A stretch of 64,000 bases of DNA, taken from contig VAXG01000041.1 of assembly GCA_005883355.1 (NCBI GenBank), positions 1-64,000 of the forward strand. Direction: 5' to 3'. Position 1 is the stretch's first letter; the number at the start of each line of letters is the position of its first letter. The DNA comes from Actinomycetota bacterium. GTDB lineage: Bacteria; Actinomycetota; Thermoleophilia; Gaiellales; Gaiellaceae. The position numbers and the translations under genes are program-made. Shown piece after piece: positions 16,605 through 24,704 of this stretch. The notes below the pieces were generated by a model. The model ran no database searches. It saw only the letters and a program-made list of their open reading frames with translations, and was not told where the DNA came from.

Positions 16605-17314
16605 ACGTCGCCGTCGGCTGCGCGCTCGACGCCGTCGGGCAGAGGGAGCTCCTCGGGGCGATGGATGATCACGAGCCGCCGGGCGCCGGACTCCTTGAAT
16701 GCGGCAATGGCCTCTTCTGCCGACAGATGGCCTCGCAAACCGTCGTCGCCTTCGCGGCCTTCCTTGAGCGTCGCCTCGCAGAGAAAGAGGTCGGCATCGC
16801 GGCCGACTTCGGCCAGCTGCGGGCTCGGCGCCGAGTCTCCCGAGTAGGCCAGAGTCGCCTTTCCGTCGGTCACACGGAGTGCGTAGGTTTGTAGCTGGTA
16901 GTGCGGCACCCGCATCGGGGTGATCGCCAGCCCGTCAGCTTCGAACGATTCGCCCTCGACGTACTCACGCAGCTCGAACGCGTCGAACATCCCGGCGAAG
17001 CCCAGCTTCTCGCCGAAGCGGCCGAGCTCTGCCTTGCCGCCGGGGGGAAGCCACAGCTCGGGAGGGTCCACGTCGCGACCGGGCCCGAACATCGAACCGA
17101 AGGTCCAGGGCACGAGGTCTCCCCAGTGGTCGAGGTGGAAATGCGTGATCACGATCGCCTCGACGTGGGGCCAGCCTTCTTGTTCGCGCAGGCGAGGCAG
17201 CACTCCCGGTCCGCAGTCCAGGAGGACGCGTCCAGAGCCTTCGACGAGGTATCCGGATTGTGCGCCCCCGGGGTTCGGCCAGGCAGGCGAGCACCCGACG
17301 ATCGTGAGCCTCAC
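16592..17314 (-). CDS. MBL-fold metal-dependent hydrolase (RNase Z-like)
   Basis: 240 aa, metallo-beta-lactamase fold. The start is a GTG giving LTIVGCSPAWPNPGG. The metal motif THFHLDHWGD (HxHxDH) is near residue 64, a GDSAPS Asp motif is near 164 and GHLSAEEA near 198. This arrangement resembles RNase Z/phosphodiesterase-like ElaC relatives rather than lactonases. Its substrate is unknown. The 3' end overlaps that of the SGNH gene by 13 nt; the start is 25 bp from the divergent cNMP-binding gene. Confidence 0.85.
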   Translation of the reverse strand: MRLTIVGCSPAWPNPGGAQSGYLVEGSGRVLLDCGPGVLPRLREQEGWPHVEAIVITHFHLDHWGDLVPWTFGSMFGPGRDVDPPELWLPPGGKAELGRFGEKLGFAGMFDAFELREYVEGESFEADGLAITPMRVPHYQLQTYALRVTDGKATLAYSGDSAPSPQLAEVGRDADLFLCEATLKEGREGDDGLRGHLSAEEAIAAFKESGARRLVIIHRPEELPLPDGVERAADGDVYQL

Positions 17315-17339
17315 GGCCTCAGTGTGGCATAGTCCTCGC

Positions 17340-17744
17340 GTGACAGCGGCGCCGGCCGACCTTCTGAAGCGCGTCCCGATCTTCTCCGACCTGGACGGGA
17401 AGGAATTGGGGCGCATCGCCGCGTCCATGAAGCAGCGGACGTTCAAGGCAGGCGACACGGTGACGGCCGAAGGCCAGACCGGCGTCGGCTTCTTCGTGAT
17501 CGAAGACGGCGAGGCGACCGTGACCGTCGGCGGGGACGCGCGCCGCCGACTCGGGCCCGGCGACTACTTCGGCGAGGTTGCGTTGCTGAACGAAACCGCC
17601 AGGACGGCCACGATCACGGCCGATACCGACCTGCGCTGCTACGGGCTGACCTCGTGGGAGTTCCGGCCGCTCGTGGAGACTCACAGCTCCATCGCTTGGA
17701 AGCTGCTTCAGGCGATGTCGAAGACCTACCAGAGCCCTGCGTAG
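17340..17744 (+). CDS. Cyclic nucleotide-binding domain protein
   Basis: 134 residues consisting of a single cNMP-binding domain: LKRVPIFSDLDGKELGRIA at the start, then GDYFGEVALLNETARTATI, the phosphate-binding cassette (FGEVALL..RTAT). No HTH is fused, unlike Crp/Fnr regulators, so it probably acts by protein contact. The start is a GTG preceded by CATAGT at 6 nt with no SD, suggesting a leaderless message. The longer frame upstream is antisense to the MBL gene. Confidence 0.85.
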   Translation: MTAAPADLLKRVPIFSDLDGKELGRIAASMKQRTFKAGDTVTAEGQTGVGFFVIEDGEATVTVGGDARRRLGPGDYFGEVALLNETARTATITADTDLRCYGLTSWEFRPLVETHSSIAWKLLQAMSKTYQSPA

Positions 17745-17788
17745 TCGATTCTTCGCGCGAGCTCGCGTCAAACTATTGGAGATGAGCC

Positions 17789-17868
17789 GGCCGTCCGGGC
17801 AAAAGCCCGCACGGCCTCTAGGAGGCACCGCAAGCGGCGCCTCGGGCCCCGCGTAAGAGCTACGCGGG
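17789..17868. terminator. Triple-hairpin bidirectional terminator
   Basis: Three consecutive hairpins lie between convergent gene ends. The first is 17789-17816 (12-bp stem with one mismatch, AAAA loop). The second is 17822-17843 (10 bp, one mismatch, 2-nt loop). The third is 17848-17868 (8 bp, perfect, overlapping the htrA stop codon). The AAAA loop reads as UUUU on the minus strand. Together they probably end both transcripts. Confidence 0.65.
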
Positions 17869-18906
17869 TCGGGCCGCGAGCGTCACCTTGACGGCGTGGC
17901 TCTGGCCGCCGCGCGTGTACGTGACGGAGATCGCGTCACCGGGGCGGTGGGCGTTGATCACCGCCCGCAGCTCGCTCGCCGACGCGATCGGCTTGCCCGC
18001 AGCTGCCGTGACGACGTCGCCCGCGCGCAGGTTCGCTTGCGCTGCCGGCGTGCCCGCTCGCACCTGACTGATCGCTGCGCCGGTCTGCGAAGAGGAGTCG
18101 CGCAAGACGACGCCGAGAAAGGCGTGCTCGGCCTTCCCGTTCGAAATCAGTTGCGCTGCGATCGAGCTGACGGTGTTCGACGGGATCGCGAAGCCCACAC
18201 CTTCATTCCCGCCGGAGTTGCTCTCGATCTGAGAGGTCACGCCGACGACCTTTCCTTGCGAATCGAGAAGCGGACCGCCGGAGTTGCCGTGGTTGATTGC
18301 TGCATCGGTCTGGATCGAGTTGTCGATCGCGAAGTGGTTCGGCGAAGTCATCTCCCGGTGCAGTGCGCTGACGATTCCGGAAGTGACCGTTCCCTCGAGC
18401 CCGAACGGGCTGCCGATGGCAACGACCGAGTCGCCGACCGCGAGCTTGCTCGAATCGCCCAGCGAAAGCGGAAACACTTCGGATACGGGCGCGTTGACCT
18501 TGAGGACTGCGAGATCGGTCGATGCATCTATGCCGACGACCTGGGCGGTGTAACTCTTGCCGTTCCAGAACTTGACGGAGACCGAGCTCGCCCCCTCGAC
18601 GACGTGTGCGTTGGTGACGATGTGGCCGTTGCCGTCGTAGACGAAGCCGGAGCCTTGTCCCTGCGACGCGGCGATCTCGACCACGCCCTTGTAGGCGAGC
18701 CGGTAGATCGACTGCACGGAGAGGGTGCTGTCGCTCGACGTGGGCTGGGCGCCGTTGACCGTCACCTGTCGGACGACCGTCTTTCCGTTCCCAGAGGACA
18801 GCGCGGCGTATGTGGCCGCACCGCCGCCGGCGCCGATGAGGGCGCCGGCGGCGAGCGCAGCCGCCAGGGTGACGGAGGGAGTCGTTCTGGGTCTCACGGG
18901 CTCCAT
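17860..18906 (-). CDS. HtrA/DegP-like S1C serine protease with PDZ domain
   Basis: 348-residue envelope protease. An N-terminal hydrophobic segment (about residues 12-35) anchors or exports it. The catalytic triad is His101 (TNAHVVEG), Asp131 (STDLAVLKV) and Ser209 (NHGNSGGPL); a PDZ domain occupies about 255-345. HtrA proteins remove or refold damaged exported proteins. The AAGGAG ribosome site precedes the ATG at 18906. Four 11-bp-spaced CTTA-type repeats lie immediately upstream, implying control by the nearby two-component system, as with pepD next to mprAB in mycobacteria. Confidence 0.93.
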   Translation of the reverse strand: MEPVRPRTTPSVTLAAALAAGALIGAGGGAATYAALSSGNGKTVVRQVTVNGAQPTSSDSTLSVQSIYRLAYKGVVEIAASQGQGSGFVYDGNGHIVTNAHVVEGASSVSVKFWNGKSYTAQVVGIDASTDLAVLKVNAPVSEVFPLSLGDSSKLAVGDSVVAIGSPFGLEGTVTSGIVSALHREMTSPNHFAIDNSIQTDAAINHGNSGGPLLDSQGKVVGVTSQIESNSGGNEGVGFAIPSNTVSSIAAQLISNGKAEHAFLGVVLRDSSSQTGAAISQVRAGTPAAQANLRAGDVVTAAAGKPIASASELRAVINAHRPGDAISVTYTRGGQSHAVKVTLAARPA

Positions 18907-18920
18907 CTGACCAGCGCTCC

Positions 18921-18962
18921 TTAAGAGCCCGGTGAGACCGGACTAAGAACTCGATAAGACCG
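18921..18962 (-). promoter_or_regulatory. Four 11-bp direct repeats upstream of htrA
   Basis: Read on the minus strand, CTTA/CTCA tetramers recur with exact 11-bp spacing; on the plus strand TAAG, TGAG, TAAG and TAAG begin at 18922, 18933, 18944 and 18955. Tandem sites one helical turn apart are the usual recognition pattern of OmpR/PhoB-family regulators. The repeats end close to the htrA SD. Confidence 0.75.
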
Positions 18963-18968
18963 AGCCGA

Positions 18969-19006
18969 CTCACAAACTCCTTACGGACGTCTTAACCCGG
19001 TCTTAG
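18969..19006 (+). promoter_or_regulatory. Four 11-bp direct repeats upstream of the metallopeptidase
   Basis: On the plus strand CTCA, CTTA, CTTA and CTTA begin at 18969, 18980, 18991 and 19002, again exactly 11 bp apart. Together with the minus-strand set they fill the 107-bp divergent intergenic region. The last repeat is 29 nt from the chosen start at 19031. Confidence 0.75.
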
Positions 19007-19030
19007 GGGTCAGTGGCACCTTTCGACGTC

Positions 19031-20167
19031 ATGGCTTCGCGGGACTTGGAACCCCAACCAACCCTCCACTCGCGACGCTCAGGCCGGGCGGGACCTTCCC
19101 CCTCTGCCCGTTTGCCAGTGCTGTGCGCCGTCGTTGTCGCTACCGCCCTTGTGACAGCGGCGGCCGCGCAGTCAAGCACCGCGCGGCGTCTGGAGTCCCC
19201 CTCAGGCTCACAGATCTCGCGCGCAGCGAGCCCGATCGTGGATAGGCAAGTGGCGGCCGCAGGGGCAAGCGCCGTCGCTCCCGCCGGTTACTGGGGCGGC
19301 CAGTATCGAACGGCCGCGGGTGAATTGGTCACGATCTATGCATCGAACAGCTATCCGGTCGACCCGGCTCTGGGTCAGCGTTGGGCGGACTTTCTCGGGT
19401 CGCTCGTTCATGGCTCGGAGATCTCGACCGTCACCGTGCTGCTCGCGACACCGACGCAGATCGCCCGCGTCTGCGGTGCGGACGCGGTCGCCTGCTACAG
19501 CCCACAAGGCGCGGTCCTATACACACCGGGCGAGGATCCCGGCACCGACCTTTCAGCGGAAGCGGTGATCACGCACGAGTACGGTCACCACGTGGCTGCG
19601 AATCGCACGAACGCGCCCTGGTCGGCACTCGACTCGGGCCCGAAGCGGTGGGCGTCGGCGATGCAGGTATGCGCGAGGACGCGAAGCGGGGAGCTCTTTC
19701 CGGGCGCGGAAGATCCGGGCCACTACACGTTGAACCCGGGCGAAGGTTGGGCCGAGACCTACCGCGTGCTCAACGAGCGCAAGGCCGGGCTGGCGGAAGC
19801 ACCGTGGCAGATCGTTACCCAGGCCCTGTATCCGACGGCGGCCGCACTCACTGCGGCCGAGCAGGACGTGACGAGCCCCTGGCAGGCCGGGACGACGACG
19901 ACGCAAACCGCGGCCTTGAGCACCAAGAAGACTCGCACCTTCACGGTCGCGACGCAGCTCGACGGCACCGTGAAGATGACCCTGAAGCATTCGGCAGGGA
20001 TGCGCCTTTCCGTCGACGTGTTCGCATCGTCGACCCGCGCCGCCCACGTCGTGTCCGCAGGGGTTGTCTCGCGCACTTTCACGGCCTGCGGGGCCCGGAG
20101 TTTTCGCTTCCGCGTCGCCGACCTGGCGGGGCGCGGCTCCGTTAGCCTGACCGTCGCGAAGCCCTGA
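19031..20167 (+). CDS. Putative secreted zinc metallopeptidase (HExxH)
   Basis: About 378 aa. A hydrophobic stretch (LPVLCAVVVATALVTAAAA, roughly residues 28-46) is a signal peptide or anchor. The motif THEYGHHVA (HExxH, about residue 185) followed about 55 residues later by NPGEGWAETYR gives two His and a Glu, a gluzincin-like zinc site. The C-terminal ~110 residues look like a beta-rich domain. I cannot assign a named family. Start choice is uncertain (GTG 19013, ATG 19031 or TTG 19112). The upstream repeat boxes put it in the same regulon as HtrA. Confidence 0.7.
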   Translation: MASRDLEPQPTLHSRRSGRAGPSPSARLPVLCAVVVATALVTAAAAQSSTARRLESPSGSQISRAASPIVDRQVAAAGASAVAPAGYWGGQYRTAAGELVTIYASNSYPVDPALGQRWADFLGSLVHGSEISTVTVLLATPTQIARVCGADAVACYSPQGAVLYTPGEDPGTDLSAEAVITHEYGHHVAANRTNAPWSALDSGPKRWASAMQVCARTRSGELFPGAEDPGHYTLNPGEGWAETYRVLNERKAGLAEAPWQIVTQALYPTAAALTAAEQDVTSPWQAGTTTTQTAALSTKKTRTFTVATQLDGTVKMTLKHSAGMRLSVDVFASSTRAAHVVSAGVVSRTFTACGARSFRFRVADLAGRGSVSLTVAKP

Positions 20168-20183
20168 GCCCGGCGAAACACCT

Positions 20184-20201
20184 CTCTTAGCCGCCTCTCA
20201 C
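20184..20201 (+). promoter_or_regulatory. Two 11-bp direct repeats upstream of the response regulator
   Basis: CTTA at 20186 and CTCA at 20197, 11 bp apart, in the gap before the regulator's GTG at 20224. Same motif and spacing as upstream of htrA, the metallopeptidase and the 22274 gene; suggests autoregulation. Confidence 0.65.
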
Positions 20202-20223
20202 CTTCCGCGACGAAAATGGTGCC

Positions 20224-20907
20224 GTGAAGATTCTGGTCGTCGACGACGAACGTGCTGTGCGGGAGTCCCTCCGCAGAGCCCTCGAGCTCGAGGGCTACGA
20301 GATCGAGCTCGCAGCCGACGGCCAGGAGGCGCTCCATCGTCTCGAGGCGAACGGCGATGCCGCGCAGCCGGACGCCGTCATCCTCGACGTGCTGATGCCG
20401 GCGATGGATGGGCTCGAGGTGTGCAGGAGGCTGCGCCGGGCCGGCAACCGCGTCCCCGTCCTCATGCTCACCGCGCGCGACGAGATCGAAAATCGTGTGG
20501 CCGGTCTGGACGCCGGGGCCGACGACTACGTCACGAAGCCGTTTGCGCTCGAGGAGCTCGTCGCGCGAGTGCGCGCCCTGCTACGGAGGACCACGGCGGG
20601 TGAGGACGAGTTGCTCCGCTTCGCCGACCTCGAGCTCAATCCGGGGACGCGCGAGGTGCGGCGTTCAAGCGATCCGATCGAGCTCACTCGGACCGAGTTC
20701 GCGCTGCTCGAGTTGTTCCTGACCAACCCGCGGCAGGTGCTGACACGCTCGATCATCTTCGAACGTGTCTGGGGCTATGACTTCGGTTTCGCGTCGAACT
20801 CTCTCGACGTGTACATCGGTTACCTGCGCCGCAAGACCGAGGCGGGTGGCAAACCGCGGCTGATCCAGACTGTGCGCGGGGTCGGCTACGCGCTCCGGGA
20901 GCCATGA
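20224..20907 (+). CDS. OmpR-family response regulator
   Basis: 227 aa. The receiver domain (residues 1-120) has acidic pocket residues in VVDDE, phospho-acceptor Asp55 (ILDVLMP) and Lys105 (TKPF). The winged-helix output domain (about 130-225) ends with [13 protein letters not shown]. It is 4 nt overlapped (ATGA) by its kinase gene, a classic two-component operon. The likely targets are the 11-bp repeat boxes upstream of itself, htrA, the metallopeptidase and the following secreted protein. Closest functional analogues by context are MprA and CpxR-type envelope-stress regulators. Confidence 0.93.
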   Translation: MKILVVDDERAVRESLRRALELEGYEIELAADGQEALHRLEANGDAAQPDAVILDVLMPAMDGLEVCRRLRRAGNRVPVLMLTARDEIENRVAGLDAGADDYVTKPFALEELVARVRALLRRTTAGEDELLRFADLELNPGTREVRRSSDPIELTRTEFALLELFLTNPRQVLTRSIIFERVWGYDFGFASNSLDVYIGYLRRKTEAGGKPRLIQTVRGVGYALREP

Positions 20908-22229
20908 GCTTTCGCGCGCGCCTGGCGCTCGTCGCCGCGGCCGCGGTGGCACTCGCGGTCCTGACGGCTTCCTTCGTGATCTATTTCGTCGTGCGCGACC
21001 AGCTCAGGGCGACTGTCGACGACTCGCTCAAGACCACCGCTGCACAGCTGCGGGAAGCCCCGCCCCACGACTTCGAGCACTTCGCCACGCCGGCCGGCGA
21101 GCTCGGTGGCGCGACGGTCTACCCGCAAGGCGTCGATTCCGCGGGCAGGGTCTTCCTTCCCCCCGGCGCGAAGGTCTCGCTGCCGGTGAACAGTGGCGTG
21201 ATCGCCGTAGCCCGGGGTGAGCGCGGCGCCTTCTTCAGCGAGACGCGTGTCGGCAAAACACACCTACGGGTGCTGACGTTCCCCTACGGCACGGGAGGCG
21301 CGGTTGAAGTGGCCCGCTCGCTGACCGAAGTCGACCATTCGCTGGGCCGCATCGAGAATCTCTTGATCCTGATTGCAGGCAGCGGAATCGCGATCGCGGC
21401 GGGGCTCGGCCTGGCCGTGTCGCGAGCGGCGCTCGCTCCGGTTCGTCGATTGACCACGGCGACGGAGAAGGTGACCGAGACGGGAGACCTGTCCGAGCGT
21501 ATCGAGGTCGGAGGGCGCGACGAGCTCAGCAGGCTCGCCGGCAGCTTCAACACGATGCTCGGTGCACTCCAGGAATCGTCACGCGCTCAGCGTCAGCTCG
21601 TCGCAGATGCTTCGCACGAGCTGCGCACGCCGCTGACGAGCCTGAGGACGAACATCGAGGTTCTCGCGAGTGAGCGCACGCTTCCTGCAGGTGAACGCGA
21701 ACGCCTTCTCAGCGACGTCGTCGAGCAGCTGACCGAGATGACGACGTTGATCTCGGAGCTGATCGACCTTGCGCGCGGCGAGCAGCAGATGGCGAAGCCG
21801 GAGGAGGTCCGGCTCGACCTCGTCGCCTGCGAGGCGGTCGAGCGTGCCAGGCGCAACCGGCCGGCGGTCACGTTCACGACCAACCTGCAGGAGTCGACTG
21901 TGCAAGGAGTGCCGTCGACGATCGAGCGGGCGGTCGCCAACCTGCTCGATAACGCTGCGAAGTGGAGCCCACCGGGTGGCGACGTCGAAGTTGCAGTGCG
22001 AGACGGCGAGGTCAGCGTGCGCGACCACGGCCCTGGAATCGACGAGGAAGACCTTCCCTACGTCTTCGATCGCTTCTACCGGTCCCGCTCCGCTCGCGGC
22101 CGGCCGGGATCGGGGCTCGGGCTCGCGATCGTCCGGCAGGTTGCGGTGGCGCACGGCGGAGAGGTAGTCGCGGAACCGGCCGACGGCGGCGGCACGCGGA
22201 TGACGCTCCGTCTGAACGGCGGTTCTTAG
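20904..22229 (+). CDS. Sensor histidine kinase
   Basis: 441 aa. TM1 is about residues 7-30, then a ~120-residue extracytoplasmic sensor, TM2 about 150-175 and a HAMP linker. The HisKA phospho-acceptor is His238 ([13 protein letters not shown]), followed by the HATPase domain with N-box [12 protein letters not shown]1 DHGPGI and G2 GSGLGLAIV. It is the cognate kinase of the regulator by ATGA overlap. The sensor region matches no family I recognise; misfolded envelope protein is a guess from the HtrA context. Its stop codon lies inside the first repeat box of the next gene. Confidence 0.93.
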   Translation: MSFRARLALVAAAAVALAVLTASFVIYFVVRDQLRATVDDSLKTTAAQLREAPPHDFEHFATPAGELGGATVYPQGVDSAGRVFLPPGAKVSLPVNSGVIAVARGERGAFFSETRVGKTHLRVLTFPYGTGGAVEVARSLTEVDHSLGRIENLLILIAGSGIAIAAGLGLAVSRAALAPVRRLTTATEKVTETGDLSERIEVGGRDELSRLAGSFNTMLGALQESSRAQRQLVADASHELRTPLTSLRTNIEVLASERTLPAGERERLLSDVVEQLTEMTTLISELIDLARGEQQMAKPEEVRLDLVACEAVERARRNRPAVTFTTNLQESTVQGVPSTIERAVANLLDNAAKWSPPGGDVEVAVRDGEVSVRDHGPGIDEEDLPYVFDRFYRSRSARGRPGSGLGLAIVRQVAVAHGGEVVAEPADGGGTRMTLRLNGGS

Positions 22230-22251
22230 GAACTTCTTAGCGCGCTCTTAG
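22223..22251 (+). promoter_or_regulatory. Three TTCTTAG-type direct repeats
   Basis: TTCTTAG, TTCTTAG and CTCTTAG begin at 22223, 22234 and 22245, exactly 11 bp apart. The last CTTA is 27 nt before the ATG at 22274, the same distance as between the last box and the start codon of the response regulator gene. Confidence 0.75.
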
Positions 22252-22273
22252 AACCGGCTGGTTCTCTTCGTCT

Positions 22274-22924
22274 ATGAAACTCAATCGAAAGACCAAGATC
22301 GTCGTGGGTGCCGCAGCCCTGCTCTCTGCCGCAGGGGCCGGCGCGGCAGTCGCAGCCTCAAAGGACAGTTCGCCGAGCTCGGAGAGCAAGGCAGTCATCG
22401 ACGATGCCGCAAAGCAGCTGGGTATCTCGTCGAGCAAACTGAGCGACGCCTTGAAGAAGGCGCTCAACGACCGTCTCGACGCCGCGGTCGCCGCGGGCCG
22501 CATCACGAAGGCAGAAGGTGACGCGCTCAAGCAGCGCATCGCGTCGAGCGACTTTCCGCTTGTCGGCGGTCTTCGTCGCGGCTTCGGCCATTTCGGGTTC
22601 GGGGGCCTCGAGGCCGCGGCCGGCTACATCGGGGTAACCGAAGCGCAGCTTCGCACCGAGCTCGAGGGAGGTAAGAGCCTTGCGCAGGTTGCGACAGCGC
22701 ACGGCAAGTCTGTCGAAGGCCTGGTCAACACGCTGTTTGCGGATGCGAAGAGCAAGCTCGACGACGCAGTGTCTGCAGGCCGGCTCACGACGTCTCAGGA
22801 GACCGAGATGCTCAACGGCCTGAAGGATCGCATCACCAACAAGGTCAACAGCACCGGGATGGATGGACCACGCTTCTTCGGTCCCGCGTCTGGATTTCGC
22901 CACTCCGAGGGCCCGCCCGCATAG
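22274..22924 (+). CDS. Secreted helical repeat protein of unknown function
   Basis: 216 aa with an N-terminal signal or anchor segment (about residues 8-28, AAALLSAAGAGAAVA). The mature part has two related helical modules: AAKQLGISSSKLSDALKKAL, then DRLDAAVAAGRITKAEGDAL; and a later copy with AAGYIGVTEAQL, then KLDDAVSAGRLTTSQE. No cysteines or enzyme motifs are seen. It is the last gene of the envelope module and has its own set of three regulator boxes, so it is probably strongly controlled by the two-component system. Confidence 0.75.
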   Translation: MKLNRKTKIVVGAAALLSAAGAGAAVAASKDSSPSSESKAVIDDAAKQLGISSSKLSDALKKALNDRLDAAVAAGRITKAEGDALKQRIASSDFPLVGGLRRGFGHFGFGGLEAAAGYIGVTEAQLRTELEGGKSLAQVATAHGKSVEGLVNTLFADAKSKLDDAVSAGRLTTSQETEMLNGLKDRITNKVNSTGMDGPRFFGPASGFRHSEGPPA

Positions 22925-22944
22925 CTGGCTCGTGCTCGTAAGCT

Positions 22945-22969
22945 CCCGGGTATCGTGCCGGGGGTTTTT
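22945..22969 (+). terminator. Rho-independent terminator
   Basis: Short CCCGG/CCGGG stem with an 8-nt loop followed by GGTTTTT, directly after the secreted repeat protein gene. The stem is short, so efficiency is uncertain. Confidence 0.5.
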
Positions 22970-22972
22970 GCC

Positions 22973-23638
22973 ATGGACATGACCGATCAGATCGGAGCAA
23001 GGCTTCCGAAGCCGAAGCTCCGAGGCGTGCTCCACCAGGCCGCGTTCGTCATCGCGGTTGTCATCGCCCCCCTCTTGATTGTCGGCGCTGACAGAGGACG
23101 GCCGCGCCTGGCCGCCGCCGTCTTCGCCGGCTCGGTTGCCGTGTGCTTCGGAGCGAGCGCGCTCTACCACCGGGTGACGTGGACGCCACGCGTGCGACTC
23201 TGGATGCGTCGAATCGACCACGCCGGGATATACCTCCTGATTGCGGGGACGTACACGCCTGTGTCCCTGCTCGTACTTCGCGGCGCATGGCGTCCGGTCG
23301 TCTTGACGGTCGTCTGGGCGGGAGCGACCGCCGCGATCGTGCTCAAGTTCGTGTGGGTCCGTGCGCCGAAGTGGCTCGCGGCGGCGATCGGGCTCGCGCT
23401 CGGCTGGGTGGCCGTCATCGCGCTCCCACAGTTGATCGTTCACCTACACCCGGCTGCTGTTGCGCTACTGATCGTCGGAGGGCTTGCCTATACCGCGGGC
23501 GCGGTGGTCTACGCCCGGCGCCGACCGGATCCTGCTCCGGCCGTGTTCGGCTACCACGAGCTCTTCCACGCCCTGACGATCGTGGGAGTTGCCTGCCAGT
23601 ACGTGGCGATCGCGTTCTTCGTCGTTCGTGCCGGCTGA
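22973..23638 (+). CDS. Hemolysin III family (PAQR-like) membrane protein
   Basis: 221 aa with seven hydrophobic helices. Family motifs are visible: FGASALYHR near residue 62 (conserved Ser/His), RIDHAGIYLLIAGTYTPVS (about 78-96) and the C-terminal GYHELFHALTIVG with the HxxxH metal residues. These match the YqfA/hemolysin III branch of the PAQR superfamily, integral-membrane metal-dependent hydrolases of unknown bacterial role. The ATG at 22973 is preferred; the GTG 18 nt upstream is inside the preceding terminator hairpin. Confidence 0.9.
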   Translation: MDMTDQIGARLPKPKLRGVLHQAAFVIAVVIAPLLIVGADRGRPRLAAAVFAGSVAVCFGASALYHRVTWTPRVRLWMRRIDHAGIYLLIAGTYTPVSLLVLRGAWRPVVLTVVWAGATAAIVLKFVWVRAPKWLAAAIGLALGWVAVIALPQLIVHLHPAAVALLIVGGLAYTAGAVVYARRRPDPAPAVFGYHELFHALTIVGVACQYVAIAFFVVRAG

Positions 23639-23680
23639 CTGCCGCAACCCAGACGCCGAGGGGCCTGAGCACAACCGTGC

Positions 23681-23762
23681 TACGGTGTGCGCGTCTACAG
23701 AGCGTGTACCTGGTTGGCAATGACGCCTCCACCTACCGTTCGTGAATTGGTAGAAGGAGGTG
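23681..23762 (+). promoter_or_regulatory. Cold-shock gene leader with SD-pairing hairpin
   Basis: A possible -10 TACGGT is at 23681-23686. In the leader, CGCCTCC (23724-23730) can pair with GGAGGTG (23756-23762), which contains the SD of the cold-shock gene, and CTACC (23733-23737) pairs with GGTAG (23749-23753) across a 2x2 internal loop. The fold would bury the ribosome site at some temperatures. Confidence 0.5.
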
Positions 23763-23769
23763 TTTTTCA

Positions 23770-23976
23770 ATGGCAACTGGAACCGTGAAGTGGTTCAACG
23801 ACTCCAAGGGGTATGGCTTCATCGCCCCCGCGGACGAGGGTAAGGACCTTTTTGTTCACCACAGCTCGATCGTTGGTGACGGCTTCAAGTCGCTCCCCGA
23901 GGGAGCGAAGGTCGAGTTCGAGGCAGCCGAGGGCGCAAAAGGCCCCGAGGCGAAGAACGTCGTTCTTCAGTCCTAA
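23770..23976 (+). CDS. Cold-shock protein (CspA family)
   Basis: 68-residue single OB-fold RNA chaperone. Both RNP motifs are intact: KGYGFIAP (residues 16-23, RNP1) and LFVHHSSI (RNP2). Binds single-stranded RNA/DNA and melts mRNA structure. A strong AAGGAGG ribosome site precedes the ATG, and the leader can fold to occlude it. A perfect 12-bp terminator follows. It is a monocistronic unit. Confidence 0.96.
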   Translation: MATGTVKWFNDSKGYGFIAPADEGKDLFVHHSSIVGDGFKSLPEGAKVEFEAAEGAKGPEAKNVVLQS

Positions 23977-23985
23977 TCGGCCCAA

Positions 23986-24026
23986 GCGGGCGCGCGCTTC
24001 TTCGGGGCGCGCGCCCGCCTTTCTCT
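23986..24026 (+). terminator. Rho-independent terminator of the cold-shock gene
   Basis: Perfect 12-bp stem GCGGGCGCGCGC / GCGCGCGCCCGC (23986-23997 with 24007-24018), 9-nt loop, followed by CTTTCTCT, 10 nt after the stop codon. Confidence 0.9.
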
Positions 24027-24192
24027 AGGCGACGGTGCGGTGGAGTAACGGCCTTCAAGGGCGCGCCACCAATAGTGGGCCTGACTGCTCTGTGCAGTAG
24101 AGCTCGCCGTCGTGCTCGGCACGTGGGATCCACGCCTTGGGTGGATAAGCGCCGGTTAGCGGGCGGTTAGCGCGTCCGCCGAGAATGCGCAC

Positions 24193-24384
24193 ATGTCGGA
24201 TCGGCGCGAAACGGTGACGCTGCGACGTAGCGTCGGGGACTGGACGAAGCTTGCGGCCCTCGCGATCATCGCTCTTGATTGCACCTGGTGGCTTGTCGGC
24301 GCTGCCGGTGCCGTCATCGATCACGACCGTGGCCTGTATTTCTTCGCACTCGCTGTCGTGGCGATTCTTTGCGTACTCGCCTAA
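24193..24384 (+). CDS. Small putative membrane protein
   Basis: 63 aa. Two hydrophobic segments (LAALAIIALDCTWWLVGAAG and FFALAVVAILCVLA) suggest a hairpin membrane protein. No family is recognised. Codon use is compatible with a real gene, and an A/T-poor region without other candidates surrounds it. Support is only moderate because the ORF is short. Confidence 0.4.
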   Translation: MSDRRETVTLRRSVGDWTKLAALAIIALDCTWWLVGAAGAVIDHDRGLYFFALAVVAILCVLA

Positions 24385-24387
24385 GAG

Positions 24388-24556
24388 CCTGGAGAACGGC
24401 CAGTTCAACGTCACAATGTTTGGCGAGATCAACGTTGTTGCGCCCGGCCGCGGAAACAATCTGTGGAGTCCTATCCTTAGTCACATCACGTTTGACGCCA
24501 ACGGGAATTCGACGTCATCCACCTTCAATCCCTTCCCTGAACCAACCTGCCACTAG
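24388..24556 (+). pseudogene. Possible C-terminal fragment of a secreted protein
   Basis: The frame ending with the TAG at 24554-24556 reads like real protein (NGQFNVTMFGEINVVAPGRG, ITFDANGNSTSSTF, ending in a Cys-His), but upstream it runs into the unrelated membrane ORF with no suitable start. It may be the tail of a truncated secreted gene; the rest of 24385-24700 shows only short hairpins (for example 24607-24629). Confidence 0.3.
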
Positions 24557-24704
24557 GCAGTCCAGCCGCTGCAGGGCGGCGGAATGAAGTGAAAGGCGAG
24601 TGCCTGCGGAAGTGACGTTGCCACTTCCGGCATCCGGCAAACCCATCGCCGCCGATGCCGGCTTCGCCGGCGTCGGCCACCCGGGACCTGGATTCAAGCT
24701 CGAA

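Noticed and set aside
17789-17868. Riboswitch or structured RNA
   Set aside because: Three stacked hairpins look RNA-like, but the position between convergent gene ends and the overlap with the htrA stop fit a terminator block; no known riboswitch core was seen.
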